DNA of 64,000 nucleotides, from contig NZ_JAUFQV010000035.1 of the NCBI RefSeq assembly GCF_030409945.1, positions 186,001-250,000 of the forward strand. Direction: 5' to 3'. The position numbers were made by a program, and so were the translations under genes. Below are positions 1 through 9,091 of this stretch, one piece after another. The notes beneath the pieces were generated by a model. The model worked only from the letters and a program-made list of their open reading frames with translations, searched no databases and was not told the origin of the DNA. Positions within the stretch are counted from its first letter, which is position 1; each line of letters begins with the position of its first letter. This DNA comes from Vibrio tapetis subsp. quintayensis (GTDB lineage Bacteria > Pseudomonadota > Gammaproteobacteria > Enterobacterales > Vibrionaceae).

Positions 1-1662
1 GAGCAGATGAAAGCCATCCAAAAAGAATTGGGTGAGATGGACGACGCTCCGGATGAGTTTGAAGCGCTAAAGATTAAGATTGAAGAATCTAAAATGCCAA
101 AAGAAGCTCGTGAAAAAACCGAGCAAGAGTTACAGAAACTGAAGATGATGTCGCCTATGTCGGCAGAAGCAACAGTGGTGCGTAGCTACATCGATTGGAT
201 GATTGGCGTTCCTTGGACCAAACGTTCTAAGGTTAAAAAGAATTTAGCTAAAGCCGAAGAAGTACTTAACGAAGACCACTACGGTCTTGAGCGCGTTAAA
301 GAACGCATTCTAGAGTACCTCGCCGTGCAAAACCGTATCAATAAGCTAAAGGGGCCAATCCTATGTCTTGTTGGGCCTCCTGGTGTAGGTAAAACCTCTC
401 TAGGTCGTTCTATTGCATCGGCTACCGGTCGTAAATACGTTCGTATGGCACTGGGTGGCGTTCGTGATGAAGCTGAGATCCGTGGTCATCGTCGTACTTA
501 CATTGGCTCTATGCCAGGTAAGTTGATTCAGAAGATGTCAAAAGTTGAAGTGAAGAACCCACTGTTCTTACTCGATGAAATTGACAAAATGTCTTCGGAT
601 ATGCGAGGCGATCCGGCTTCTGCATTGTTGGAAGTACTCGATCCTGAACAAAACAACTCGTTCAACGATCACTATTTAGAAGTAGATTACGATCTATCTG
701 ATGTGATGTTCGTTGCTACGTCGAACTCAATGAATATTCCAGGTCCGCTTCTTGATCGTATGGAAGTGATTCGTCTTTCTGGTTACACAGAAGATGAGAA
801 GCTGAACATTGCCAAAAGCCATTTGTTGTCTAAGCAAATTCAACGCAATGGACTTAAAGATCACGAAATTACGATCGAAGATTCAGCGATTATTGGCATT
901 ATTCGCTACTACACGCGTGAAGCGGGTGTGCGTAGCTTAGAGCGTGAGATTTCAAAGATCTGCCGTAAAGCAGTGAAGAATATCTTGCTAGACTCTGCGC
1001 TTAAGAGCGTGACAGTTAATATCGATAACCTGAAAGACTACTTAGGTGTTCAGCGTTGCGACTTTGGTAAAGCTGACGACAGTAACCGTGTGGGCCAAGT
1101 AACAGGCTTAGCTTGGACTGAAGTGGGTGGCGATCTATTAACGATTGAAACCGAATCGATGCCAGGCAAAGGTAAGTTAACCCAAACAGGTTCTCTTGGT
1201 GATGTTATGCAAGAATCAATTCAAGCCGCAATGACCGTTGTACGTGCTCGCGCCGAAAAATTGGGTATTAATACCGATTTTTACGAAAAGCGTGATATCC
1301 ACGTTCACGTACCTGAAGGTGCAACACCGAAAGATGGACCAAGTGCTGGTATCGCAATGTGTACTGCATTGGTATCAAGCTTAACGGGAAATCCGGTTCG
1401 TTCAGAAGTGGCCATGACGGGAGAAATAACCCTGCGTGGTGAGGTACTTCCGATTGGTGGCCTGAAAGAAAAATTGCTTGCTGCGCATCGCGGTGGCATT
1501 AAAACTGTCGTGATTCCAAAAGAAAACGAACGTGATCTAGAAGAGATTCCAGACAACGTTATTGCTGATCTTGTTGTGAAGCCAGTTCAATGGATTGATG
1601 AAGTATTAACCATTGCTTTGGCTAATGACCCGTCCGGTGTGGCTTTAGAGTCTGCAAAATAG
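1..1662 (+). CDS. lon: ATP-dependent protease Lon, C-terminal part (5' end outside window)
   Basis: Lon degrades misfolded and selected regulatory proteins in the cytoplasm as a homohexamer. The frame is open from base 1, so only about the last 553 residues are here: the end of the N-terminal domain, the AAA+ module and the protease domain. The Walker A motif GPPGVGKT is at 373-396 and Walker B (LLDEID) lies about 65 residues later. The protease dyad is visible: Ser in the KDGPSAG motif at 1342-1344, and the Lys 43 residues downstream (1471-1473, in GLKEK). The C-terminus is complete. Synteny with hupB and ppiD downstream is the usual gammaproteobacterial order. Identification is secure; the truncation is only the window edge. 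Confidence 0.98.
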   Translation, partial: EQMKAIQKELGEMDDAPDEFEALKIKIEESKMPKEAREKTEQELQKLKMMSPMSAEATVVRSYIDWMIGVPWTKRSKVKKNLAKAEEVLNEDHYGLERVKERILEYLAVQNRINKLKGPILCLVGPPGVGKTSLGRSIASATGRKYVRMALGGVRDEAEIRGHRRTYIGSMPGKLIQKMSKVEVKNPLFLLDEIDKMSSDMRGDPASALLEVLDPEQNNSFNDHYLEVDYDLSDVMFVATSNSMNIPGPLLDRMEVIRLSGYTEDEKLNIAKSHLLSKQIQRNGLKDHEITIEDSAIIGIIRYYTREAGVRSLEREISKICRKAVKNILLDSALKSVTVNIDNLKDYLGVQRCDFGKADDSNRVGQVTGLAWTEVGGDLLTIETESMPGKGKLTQTGSLGDVMQESIQAAMTVVRARAEKLGINTDFYEKRDIHVHVPEGATPKDGPSAGIAMCTALVSSLTGNPVRSEVAMTGEITLRGEVLPIGGLKEKLLAAHRGGIKTVVIPKENERDLEEIPDNVIADLVVKPVQWIDEVLTIALANDPSGVALESAK

Positions 1663-1693
1663 TGACGTGTAGCAAAAATAAGTAAAAGAATCG

Positions 1694-1730
1694 CGCTGAC
1701 AGGCCCTAAAAGGCTTGTCAGCGTTTTTTT
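1694..1730 (+). terminator. Rho-independent terminator after lon
   Basis: A 12-bp stem starting CGCTGACAGGCC with one G-U pair and a short A-rich loop is followed by seven T. It separates lon from hupB, so hupB needs its own promoter. Confidence 0.85.
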
Positions 1731-1857
1731 AGGGCGCTAAGTTAATTCACCAAGGACGACGCCTTTGTTTATAAGGCGTGGTTTAAAAATAATTAGATTT
1801 TTATTAACGGAACGAATACTGCCAAATCATACAGGTAGTAGTAAAGGGGAACATCAA

Positions 1858-2130
1858 GTGAACAAAACACAACTAGTAGAAAAAATTGCAGAGAACGCAG
1901 ACATCTCTAAAGCTTCAGCTGGTCGCGCTCTAGATGCTTTCATTGACTCAGTGAGCGACACTTTACAATCTGGTGATCAAGTGGCTTTAGTTGGCTTCGG
2001 TACTTTCAGTGTTCGTACTCGTGCAGCTCGCACAGGTCGTAACCCTAAGACTGGCGAAGAAATCCAAATCGCTGAAGCGCAAGTGCCTGCATTTAAAGCT
2101 GGTAAAGCACTTAAAGACGCTTGCAACTAA
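1858..2130 (+). CDS. hupB: DNA-binding protein HU-beta
   Basis: HU is the small histone-like nucleoid protein that bends and compacts DNA as a dimer. The 90-residue product begins MNKTQLVEKIAENA and carries the HU signature (GFGTFSVRTRAARTGRNP) in the DNA-binding arm. The start is a GTG at 1858, preceded by AAAGGGG seven bases upstream; a longer frame from 1765 exists but its extra residues do not belong to HU. Being next to lon and ppiD marks it as the beta rather than the alpha subunit gene. It is flanked by terminators on both sides, so it is probably monocistronic. Confidence 0.97.
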   Translation: MNKTQLVEKIAENADISKASAGRALDAFIDSVSDTLQSGDQVALVGFGTFSVRTRAARTGRNPKTGEEIQIAEAQVPAFKAGKALKDACN

Positions 2131-2198
2131 GCTGATTGTTTAAAACAACAGCAAACAGTTGTAAGTTGGCAGTTAAATCTGCCAAAAGTATCTGAATT

Positions 2199-2229
2199 AT
2201 GCGCATCAAATTGGTGCGCATTTCTTTTT
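2199..2229 (+). terminator. Candidate terminator after hupB
   Basis: ATGCGCATC pairs with GGTGCGCAT around a 5-base loop, followed by a T-rich run interrupted by one C. The stem is good and the T run imperfect. Confidence 0.6.
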
Positions 2230-2302
2230 CTGATATCATCAATCGCATTCCGCTCATAAGAGCGACTCGCCGTTCGGCGTAATTTTAGAGAGTATTTAGA
2301 TT

Positions 2303-4165
2303 ATGATGGAGCGATTGCGCGAAGGCGTAAACAGCATCGCGGTAAAAATTATCCTAGGTTTGATCATTCTTTCTTTCGTATTTACGGGAGTGAGTGGTTA
2401 TTTAGGTTCGAGCAATAATGCAGCGGCGAAAGTAGGTAATACAGAAATTAGTCGTGGTGAATTTGAGCAAGCATACCAAAACGAGCGCAATAGAATGCAA
2501 GCTCAACTTGGAGATTACTTCTCGACACTACTGGGTGATCCTCAGTACGTTCAGTCTTTCCGTAAATCTATCATTGACCGAATGATCAACGATATTTTAT
2601 TGGAGCAACATGCTCAAGCACTGGGCTTACGAATCAGCGATGTTCAAATTCGCGCTATGATTCTAGAAATGCCACAGTTTCAAAGCGGTGGTGTATTCGA
2701 CCAAGAAATTTACGCTTCTGCACTGCGCCGTGCCGGTTTTAGCCCTGAAAGCTTTGCCGAATACTTGCGTCGTGATGAAGTGCGCAATCAGTTAGTGTCT
2801 GCGTTGCAGGCTAGTGAGTTTAGCCTTCCTAACGAAGTTGCAGAACAAGGCAAGTTGATTGGCCAAACTCGTGACATTCGTTCTCTATCATTAAACTTGG
2901 CAGCATTCAGCGAAAAAGTAAGCCTGACTGACGAAGAAGTGAAAGCCTACTACGAACAAAATGCAGCTCAGTTCACAAGACCTGAACAGCTAAAAGTTGC
3001 GTACCTTGAATTGTCGGCGGAAGAGCTGAAATCACAAGTTAAAGTGACAGACGAGCAAGTACAAGCTCAATATCAAGCGCACATCGACCAGTACTCAACG
3101 AAAGAACAGCGCCAAGTAAGCCACATCTTGATCATCGGTGATGATGAAGCAAAAGCTCAGTCTGTACTTGATGAACTTAATGCGGGTGCAGATTTTGTTG
3201 AACTAGCGAAGACTCGTTCTGAAGATCCGGGTAGCTCTGAGCAAGGCGGTTCATTAGATTGGATTGAACGCGGCGTGATGGACCCAGCTTTTGAAGATGC
3301 AGCATTTGCTATCGAAAAAGCCGGCGACGTAACAGGCCTAGTAAAATCAGACTTCGGTTACCACATCATTAAACTTGATGACGTAAAAGAGCCTCAAGCT
3401 CAGCCATTTGAAGCCGTTGCAGCAGAGATCAAGCAAGAGCTGATTGATACTCAAGCGGTAGAGCGTTTTTACGAGCTACAAACGGAACTAGAGCGCGTAG
3501 CATTTGAATTCCCGGATTCTCTCGATGATGCAGCCGAAGCGATTGGTCACAAAGTCGCGCACACTGACTTTATCTCTGAAGTAGATGCACCTGAACTGTT
3601 ACTAAACCCGGTAGTGATGCAAACTATCCTAGATTCTGAAGTAAAAGACACCGGTCTTAACTCAGAAGTGGTTGAAGTGGCACCTGAGCACGTTATCGTC
3701 GTTCGTGTTGACGATTACCGCGATGAGTCTGTACTTCCTTTAGAAGAAGTGAAAGCTCAGGCGACTGCTGCTCTGGCTTCACAGAAAGGCGAGCAACAGG
3801 CTATGGAATTAGCGTCAACGCTAGTTAGTGAGCTTAAAGCGGGCACACAAACAGCATTAGAAGCGAATGAGCTAAGTTTTGGTGATGTTGAAACCATTGA
3901 CCGTGGTCATGAGTTTGCTAACACTGTTTTCGCAATGGCGAAGCCAGCTGCAGGTGACAAAGTCTACGGCCAAGCAAAAGACATGCAAGGCAACATTGTT
4001 GTTGTTGAGTTGTCTGGTGTCGCGTCTGAAATTGAACCAGCTTACACAGCACAAATTGGTGCTCAGCTAGTTCGTACTAATACTCAACAAGATCTTCAAG
4101 CAACGCTGAATGCCTTGCGTGCAGATGCTGACATTGAGTACTACGTATTGGATGCAGCGCAATAA
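2303..4165 (+). CDS. ppiD: Periplasmic folding chaperone / peptidyl-prolyl isomerase D
   Basis: PpiD is anchored in the inner membrane and assists folding of secreted proteins as they leave the Sec translocon. The 620-residue protein has one N-terminal membrane segment (about residues 13-34, ending in FTGVSGYLG as in E. coli PpiD), an SurA-like N-terminal chaperone region, and a parvulin (PPIC) domain at about residues 270-365 (VSHILI, then GGSLDWIERG and FGYHIIKL). Length matches the family (E. coli 623). Two ATG codons are adjacent at 2303 and 2306; the first is used because the family begins with MM. A strong terminator follows. Confidence 0.96.
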   Translation: MMERLREGVNSIAVKIILGLIILSFVFTGVSGYLGSSNNAAAKVGNTEISRGEFEQAYQNERNRMQAQLGDYFSTLLGDPQYVQSFRKSIIDRMINDILLEQHAQALGLRISDVQIRAMILEMPQFQSGGVFDQEIYASALRRAGFSPESFAEYLRRDEVRNQLVSALQASEFSLPNEVAEQGKLIGQTRDIRSLSLNLAAFSEKVSLTDEEVKAYYEQNAAQFTRPEQLKVAYLELSAEELKSQVKVTDEQVQAQYQAHIDQYSTKEQRQVSHILIIGDDEAKAQSVLDELNAGADFVELAKTRSEDPGSSEQGGSLDWIERGVMDPAFEDAAFAIEKAGDVTGLVKSDFGYHIIKLDDVKEPQAQPFEAVAAEIKQELIDTQAVERFYELQTELERVAFEFPDSLDDAAEAIGHKVAHTDFISEVDAPELLLNPVVMQTILDSEVKDTGLNSEVVEVAPEHVIVVRVDDYRDESVLPLEEVKAQATAALASQKGEQQAMELASTLVSELKAGTQTALEANELSFGDVETIDRGHEFANTVFAMAKPAAGDKVYGQAKDMQGNIVVVELSGVASEIEPAYTAQIGAQLVRTNTQQDLQATLNALRADADIEYYVLDAAQ

Positions 4166-4190
4166 TTTTCTGAAATAGATATGTAACTTA

Positions 4191-4222
4191 AACAGGCCGC
4201 TTATGCGGCCTGTTTTGTTTTT
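4191..4222 (+). terminator. Rho-independent terminator after ppiD
   Basis: AACAGGCCGC pairs with GCGGCCTGTT around TTAT, followed by TTTGTTTTT. Confidence 0.9.
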
Positions 4223-4293
4223 AGAAAACTATATTTTTATCAGTGTTCTTTTGCTGAGAGTATGCAACTTTCAATACTCAAAAGGGAAAAAGA

Positions 4294-4593
4294 ATGAGAA
4301 TACTGATCGCAGTACTTATGGTGTGCTTCGCATTTACTGTGCCTAAGTTAGGCATAGCAGCTGAAACCACAACTCAGAGCAAGCATGCTGGCATCGAAAT
4401 TACCGTTAACATTAATACTGCTGATGCTGAAGAGCTAGCCATTTTACTTAAAGGGGTTGGCGAGAAAAAAGCACAGCAAATCGTCGAATTTCGGGATGCA
4501 CACGGCCAGTTTAAAACCGTTGAAGAATTGGCAAATGTAAAAGGAATTGGATTGGCTACTGTCGAGAAAAACCGATCCCGAATAAAGCTCTAG
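4294..4593 (+). CDS. comEA: ComEA-family helix-hairpin-helix DNA-binding protein
   Basis: ComEA is the periplasmic DNA-binding protein that ratchets transforming DNA through the outer membrane during natural competence. The 99-residue product has a signal peptide (about residues 1-22, cut near GIAAE) and a C-terminal double helix-hairpin-helix: VNINTADAEEL, then KGVGEKKAQQIVEFR and NVKGIGLATVEKNR. The start has AAAGGG eight bases upstream. In V. cholerae the comEA gene (VC1917) also follows ppiD (VC1918), which supports the name. In that species it is induced by TfoX and CRP; I could not find a convincing CRP-S site in the 70 bases upstream. Confidence 0.9.
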   Translation: MRILIAVLMVCFAFTVPKLGIAAETTTQSKHAGIEITVNINTADAEELAILLKGVGEKKAQQIVEFRDAHGQFKTVEELANVKGIGLATVEKNRSRIKL

Positions 4594-4742
4594 TAAGCTC
4601 ACTGTATTTGAATGAGCTGTCAGTTTAGATAGGGCTACCTCGGTAGGCGCTGTGTTCGGCGGGTAGCGATGTTGACTCCAGCTCATTAACTTATTGGCTC
4701 ATTTAGATAGCTCAAACGAATAACGAGCGTTTGCAGTATGTT

Positions 4743-5033
4743 CTAACCTCTACCATTGCTCTTTCTGCCACATGTCCAAAAGTGCATTAACGCGTAAATG
4801 CCGGCCAACAATATTCCCAAGAACAATAAGCTTGATACCAGCCTCATTGCAAAGAAATGATGAGCGTCAAACTTGGCATTATACGAATAGAAATTAAATG
4901 GGAACCCAATGACCGCATCACCGCCAATGTGTGCAGTGAATTGCAATGCAATCATTACAATCAAGGCGCAGAGTAACAGGGGCTTTTGCCAGGTTAGTTT
5001 TCTTTCTTGAGGTACTTTGTTGGCGTCAGTCAT
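4743..5033 (-). CDS. Small inner-membrane protein of unknown function
   Basis: I do not recognise a named family. The 96-residue product has two hydrophobic segments, about residues 18-38 and 66-86, separated by a short loop with FYSYNAKFDAHHFFAMR, and a basic C-terminus (CGRKSNGRG), so both ends are probably cytoplasmic. No clear Shine-Dalgarno precedes the ATG. It lies on the same strand and just downstream of the rhombosortase gene (94 bases), so it may be co-transcribed with it. Confidence 0.7.
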   Translation of the reverse strand: MTDANKVPQERKLTWQKPLLLCALIVMIALQFTAHIGGDAVIGFPFNFYSYNAKFDAHHFFAMRLVSSLLFLGILLAGIYALMHFWTCGRKSNGRG

Positions 5034-5127
5034 TGATTTTGAGTCAGTAAGAGGAAGTAACCAGACAGCAATCTAGCCTGATTGAACCACAGAGAGTCAG
5101 AATTAGGTTAACTTTGGTATTGAATGG

Positions 5128-5730
5128 TTATTTTGGATCGGTATTACTTCGTTTTATCATGAGCAGCACTCGTGTATGGCTCAGTAATCCTAATGCCAAC
5201 CCAGATAGCATCCCGACTAAATGCGCTTCAGTTGCCACCCTGGCATTAATCATACTCGCAGTGCTTTCTGGAGCGCCTATGATACACTCGTATGCGACTT
5301 TTACTAAAACACCAACTACCAGAAGCCAACTAGAACGACGGCCGCTTAGAGACTCTTTGAGGGCGTAATAAGCGAATAATCCGTGTAAAGTGCCGGAAAG
5401 ACCTAAGTAGACTTGGATATCACTACCCAGTAATGTTACTCCTACCAGCAGCGAGCTGATTAACAATACGGCTAACCACTCTTTAGGTTGTGTGATAGAG
5501 CGAAAGAAGAAAGCGATGACCCAAAGGCCGGCGGTATTCATACCGAGATGAATGTAGTTAGTGTGGGTAAAGTTTCCAGACAGTAACCGCCACCATTGAC
5601 CGTCTGCAATAAGGCTTGCATCCCACGTGATGAAAGGTTGTAATGCGGGCCATTGGGCCAATGCCATTACTAAACTGGTCACTATTAACAAAGGGTACAA
5701 AGCCACTCCATGTATCGATATTGTCTTCAA
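5128..5730 (-). CDS. rrtA: Rhombosortase (GlyGly-CTERM processing rhomboid protease)
   Basis: Rhombosortases are inner-membrane rhomboid-type serine proteases that cleave proteins ending in a GlyGly-CTERM tail, so the protein can be modified and exported. The 200-residue product has about six membrane segments and the family motifs: HTNYIHLGMNTAGLW in the second segment, the catalytic Ser in GLSGTLHGLF, and the catalytic His in VATEAHLVGMLSG. The first in-frame start is a TTG at 5730, which would overlap the divergent tapT start by 21 bases; a GTG at 5706 would avoid this. Neither has a good Shine-Dalgarno, so the start is uncertain. Its substrates would be encoded elsewhere; none is in the window. 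Confidence 0.88.
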   Translation of the reverse strand: MKTISIHGVALYPLLIVTSLVMALAQWPALQPFITWDASLIADGQWWRLLSGNFTHTNYIHLGMNTAGLWVIAFFFRSITQPKEWLAVLLISSLLVGVTLLGSDIQVYLGLSGTLHGLFAYYALKESLSGRRSSWLLVVGVLVKVAYECIIGAPESTASMINARVATEAHLVGMLSGLALGLLSHTRVLLMIKRSNTDPK

Positions 5731-6345
5731 TGTGGTAAAGCCACAAAAATGTGTATCTGTAGTTTGATTACGTCAATCAAATCGAATGTTGAGCTTATCA
5801 TTCTTCAGCATTCAAGCGAAGTACACCAACCCAAAGGTACAGCGCGTATCTTGAAGTTGTCGCTTGAAAATAGCCAAATATTGATTGGTGAGAACTTCAG
5901 TGAAGACAAAGTACTCAACGAGTTACTGGCCGAAGACAGGGTGATCACGGTAGTTCTGTATCCTGGAGAGTTCAGTACAGGGCTTGAAGAGTTAATCGCT
6001 AAGCAACAAGCATCGAAAAATCAAACTGAAAAGCCAGTAAAATGGCGCGTGATCTTATTGGATGGCACGTGGAAGAAAGCTTACAAAATGTGGCGGCTGT
6101 CTATCAATTTGCATTCATTACCTTGCATCGCATTGCCAGAAGATTTGTCTGGTAATTATCGGATGAGAAAAGCGCCATCAGCGAACAGCTTATCAACGGT
6201 TGAAGCAGGTTTTCATATTCTGACGATCCTAGACGCAAAAACAGATTACCAGCCTCTAATTGATGTGTTTGATCAAATGGTCGATAAGCAAATGGCTCAC
6301 ATTCCGCCAGAATTAAGAGCCAAGCATTTTTTTGGAAGAGAGTAG
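5710..6345 (+). CDS. tapT: tRNA-uridine aminocarboxypropyltransferase, DTW-domain protein
   Basis: TapT (YfiP, DTW domain) transfers the aminocarboxypropyl group of S-adenosylmethionine to uridine 47 of tRNA (acp3U47). The 211-residue product has an N-terminal Cys cluster (CLQCGKATKMCIC), a phosphate-loop-like HSSEVHQPKGTARI, the DTW motif as LLDGTWKKAYKM, and the conserved YRMRKAPSANSLSTVEA near the C-terminus. The start at 5710 keeps the Cys cluster close to the N-terminus, as in the family; AAAGGG lies 14 bases upstream, further than ideal. It is divergent from the rhombosortase gene with overlapping 5' ends. Confidence 0.88.
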   Translation: MYRYCLQCGKATKMCICSLITSIKSNVELIILQHSSEVHQPKGTARILKLSLENSQILIGENFSEDKVLNELLAEDRVITVVLYPGEFSTGLEELIAKQQASKNQTEKPVKWRVILLDGTWKKAYKMWRLSINLHSLPCIALPEDLSGNYRMRKAPSANSLSTVEAGFHILTILDAKTDYQPLIDVFDQMVDKQMAHIPPELRAKHFFGRE

Positions 6346-6381
6346 AAGCTGTAAGCGTTTGAATTATCTCCAACCAATTAT

Positions 6382-7170
6382 TTAAACGCATACTTGCGAC
6401 TTCAGCCGCAGCGTGTTTGTAAATAATCTTGGGTCTGCGATAGTATTGAGCATGGCCTGAGTAGGTAGGCAATCATCATCGACGTAGTCGACATAGTCTG
6501 AAGCCGAATCAAAGATCAATATATCTAACGCCAAACGGTCCAAGCCGTATAGACCTCGGTGAATCATATCTGCTGAAAATACCAATAAGTCTCCCGCCGC
6601 TAATGGAATTTTTTTCCCGCCGGGGATGCTGTCACTGCTTATCTTGCCATTTACTTCCTGGCGAACATTATATTCTTCGTCGTTGTCCCATCGTTTGTGC
6701 GTGCCGGGTATGATTTCCATACCAAGCTCATCAAACAAGGGAACTCGAAGATGCAACACTTGCGTATCCAAGATCACTTTCATCTGATCTTCGATGTCAT
6801 AGTCGTATTGACAGTCCCGGTGCCAGAAGTCTTTTTGTTGAGGATTGACAGGGTTGAAGAACAGCTGTGTATTCATAAAAGCTGGTTTTTTTGGTATCAC
6901 CGAATCAACGACTTCCATGACCTTTCTTGAGCTAATGAAATTAAAAAGCACCGATCTATCAACGCTGTTTAGATACTCGCTTCCAGTAATTAAAGACGAG
7001 TTAAACGCTTCTTCCTCATAGAACTCTAAGTTGTCTACTTTCCATAACTCATGAAATTTCAAAATCACGTTTCTAAGCGATGAAATTTGGGTTTCATCGA
7101 AATAATTTCTGATAATAAAGTAACCGTGTTCATTGTAACGGTTACTTAATTGTTGGCTGTTTTCTATCAC
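6382..7170 (-). CDS. Phytanoyl-CoA dioxygenase (PhyH) family protein
   Basis: The family comprises Fe(II)/2-oxoglutarate-dependent hydroxylases acting on lipids, amino acids and secondary metabolites. The 262-residue product starts with the typical region YNEHGYFIIRNYFDE, has the metal triad as WHRD (His and Asp) and, about 80 residues on, the distal His in DMIHRG, followed by an Arg in LDRLALDILIF that would bind 2-oxoglutarate. GMEIIPGTHKRW is also a family motif. Substrate cannot be told. It stands alone, convergent with tapT and divergent from the Rof-like gene, so context gives no pathway. Confidence 0.8.
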   Translation of the reverse strand: MIENSQQLSNRYNEHGYFIIRNYFDETQISSLRNVILKFHELWKVDNLEFYEEEAFNSSLITGSEYLNSVDRSVLFNFISSRKVMEVVDSVIPKKPAFMNTQLFFNPVNPQQKDFWHRDCQYDYDIEDQMKVILDTQVLHLRVPLFDELGMEIIPGTHKRWDNDEEYNVRQEVNGKISSDSIPGGKKIPLAAGDLLVFSADMIHRGLYGLDRLALDILIFDSASDYVDYVDDDCLPTQAMLNTIADPRLFTNTLRLKSQVCV

Positions 7171-7371
7171 TGGATACCTACATGCTCTTAGTGCAGTTCA
7201 CTGACCACGGCGCTCGGGTGTGCATGATGCCAGACACGCGTCTTTCAACCAAGTAACTAATGAAAGGTAATCTAATCTAGGTATGTCTATATTGTTAGGA
7301 TAGCGCTTGATGTTTACAGCGAGTAATGATTAGGGCTAATGTGGTTACCTGAAACTTAATCGGTGAACTCT

Positions 7372-7617
7372 ATGATCAGTTGCGAAAAATACGATTATAT
7401 TGAAATTGCATGTATGCATCGTTATCCAATAAAGTTGACGATGAAAGCGGGCAGCGTACTAGCGGGTATAGCACTTGATACTGTGCGAAATGAGTCTAGA
7501 CAAGAATGCTTGGTGATCAGTGATGATGGAGGTGAAGTGTTAGTCGTTCTGGATGACATTGCCATGCTCGAAGTGGGCATAGATAACCCACATTTCGAAA
7601 GTGTCAGCTTTAGTTAA
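7372..7617 (+). CDS. rof: Rho-binding antiterminator, Rof/YaeO-like
   Basis: Rof binds the RNA-binding face of transcription terminator Rho and inhibits Rho-dependent termination. The product (81 residues from ATG 7372; a GTG at 7363 would add three) starts MISCEKYDYIEIACMHRYP and continues KLTMKAGSVLAGIALDT with a C-terminal LVVLDDIAMLEV and DNPHF, the pattern of the Rho-binding antiterminator family. I prefer ATG 7372 because homologues start MISC or equivalent. The ribosome site is weak (CGGTGA). It is a single gene facing the dGTPase gene. Confidence 0.82.
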   Translation: MISCEKYDYIEIACMHRYPIKLTMKAGSVLAGIALDTVRNESRQECLVISDDGGEVLVVLDDIAMLEVGIDNPHFESVSFS

Positions 7618-7679
7618 ACTTCCCAAATGGGGTTGTCAGGTTATCCCTCCGAGATATCATGCCATCGATCAAGTCATGG

Positions 7680-9014
7680 CTAATAGGGAGAGTAAGCGGA
7701 AAATAGCTGCTGATGTAACCGCTGTGCGTAACCATCGGTCATAGCCGAGATGTAGTCACTGATCACTCGCATACCGCTTGCTTGGCTTTCTTGCTGCGCG
7801 CTCAACCATTTCTCTCTCGTGGTATCGGGTAAAAGCCTTGCGGGGTCTGCGCTTAAGGCTTCAAACAAATCCATTACGATCTGCTGGCCTTTGTATTCAA
7901 CAATTTGAACCTGCGGTATCTGAATTACATACTGGCTTACAAATTGTTTGAAGATCTCCAGTGCTTGCGCCATTTCAGGATCTAAAAATGCGTTCCAATT
8001 GAGGAGTACTTCGTCAAACTGTGCGTTGGGTAGAGGCGCGACTTTTACACTGGTGAGTAAGGCATTCACTATGCTGCCTATGGCGTCTTTACGGTGATAG
8101 TGTTCATTCGAAAAGAGCTTTTCACTGATCTGTTGAATATTGCTTTCAAACCACGAGTCACCACACTCTGCAAGTTGACTTGCTGCGCTTTCTTGCCACT
8201 GGGTACGGGTAACCATACCTAATACGATGGCGTCTTCTAAATCGTGGATGCCGTAGGCAATATCGTCGGCCAGTTCCATGATCGAGCAATCGAGAGATTT
8301 AAAGCGTGTTTTCTTATGCTCTGAATCGGAATAATTGGATTCACGCATGGTAGAAAATAGGTCACGGTCGTGGTTACTAAGAGGATCTAAAACCCAATCG
8401 AGTAAATCGCTGTCGGCATCATACACTCCTTTTGCCGGTAACCAATCATGCGCCTTTAATTGACGTTGATGAGCAACGGGTTCTGGACGTAATAGCGATT
8501 TAGTTTGGCTGATAAACGCGGGATATTTAAGTAACCCTAGCACTGAGCGACGGGTAAGGTTCATACCATGCTCGGGTGTGTAGGGCTCTAAACGGGTGAC
8601 AATACGAAAGGTTTGGGCATTTCCCTCAAAACCACCAAAATCACGCATCATGTAATTGAGTGCGACTTCACCACCATGACCATACGGCGGGTGACCAATA
8701 TCATGCGCCAAACATAAGGCTTCCATCAAACTGGCTGATGGCAAGATTTCGGTAAATTCAGGTTGTTTGCGTTTGAGTTGGGCACGGATCCCCGAGCCTA
8801 ATTGGGCGGCTTCTAGCGAGTGAGTTAGACGGGTTCTGTGGAAGTCGTTCGTGCCTGTTCCGTGAACTTGGGTTTTAGCTTGTAAGCGTCTAAAGGCTGC
8901 GGAGTGTAAAACACGTGCACGATCTCGTTGAAAAGGGTCTCGGTGATCATCCCGCCTCATGACATGCTCATTGTTATTTCGTGCTTGCCAAATTTTGTTG
9001 TTGGTCATATTCAT
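7680..9014 (-). CDS. dGTPase-like HD-domain phosphohydrolase
   Basis: Members hydrolyse dNTPs, typically dGTP, to nucleoside and triphosphate. The 444-residue product begins with the family signature (RDPFQRDRARVLHSAAFRR) and has the HD-domain metal ligands: His in RTRLTHSLEAAQ, His-Asp in CLAHDIGHPPYGHGG, and Asp in ELADDIAYGIHD. Length and motifs fit the type-2 dGTPase-like group (V. cholerae VC1979) rather than E. coli Dgt. The ATG at 9014 has AAAGGG five bases upstream. It follows yfbR by 77 bases on the same strand, suggesting a two-gene nucleotide-pool operon. Confidence 0.92.
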   Translation of the reverse strand: MNMTNNKIWQARNNNEHVMRRDDHRDPFQRDRARVLHSAAFRRLQAKTQVHGTGTNDFHRTRLTHSLEAAQLGSGIRAQLKRKQPEFTEILPSASLMEALCLAHDIGHPPYGHGGEVALNYMMRDFGGFEGNAQTFRIVTRLEPYTPEHGMNLTRRSVLGLLKYPAFISQTKSLLRPEPVAHQRQLKAHDWLPAKGVYDADSDLLDWVLDPLSNHDRDLFSTMRESNYSDSEHKKTRFKSLDCSIMELADDIAYGIHDLEDAIVLGMVTRTQWQESAASQLAECGDSWFESNIQQISEKLFSNEHYHRKDAIGSIVNALLTSVKVAPLPNAQFDEVLLNWNAFLDPEMAQALEIFKQFVSQYVIQIPQVQIVEYKGQQIVMDLFEALSADPARLLPDTTREKWLSAQQESQASGMRVISDYISAMTDGYAQRLHQQLFSAYSPY

Positions 9015-9091
9015 CGGAACCCTTTGTCACGCGATTATTGTGTAAACCCATAATGAGATGTCTACCGCTATACTCTAGACTTTACAATTAG

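Noticed and set aside
1305..1556. Minus-strand frame inside lon
   Set aside because: It is the shadow of a conserved coding region, has no ribosome site and no recognisable product; the same holds for the antisense frames inside ppiD, menD, pta, ackA, metG and asmA.
4223..4293. CRP-S site upstream of comEA
   Set aside because: Expected from V. cholerae, but no TGCGA-N6-TCGCA-like pair is present.
7171..7362. Possible small RNA between the PhyH and Rof genes
   Set aside because: No promoter-terminator pair or stable hairpin; only a divergent promoter region.
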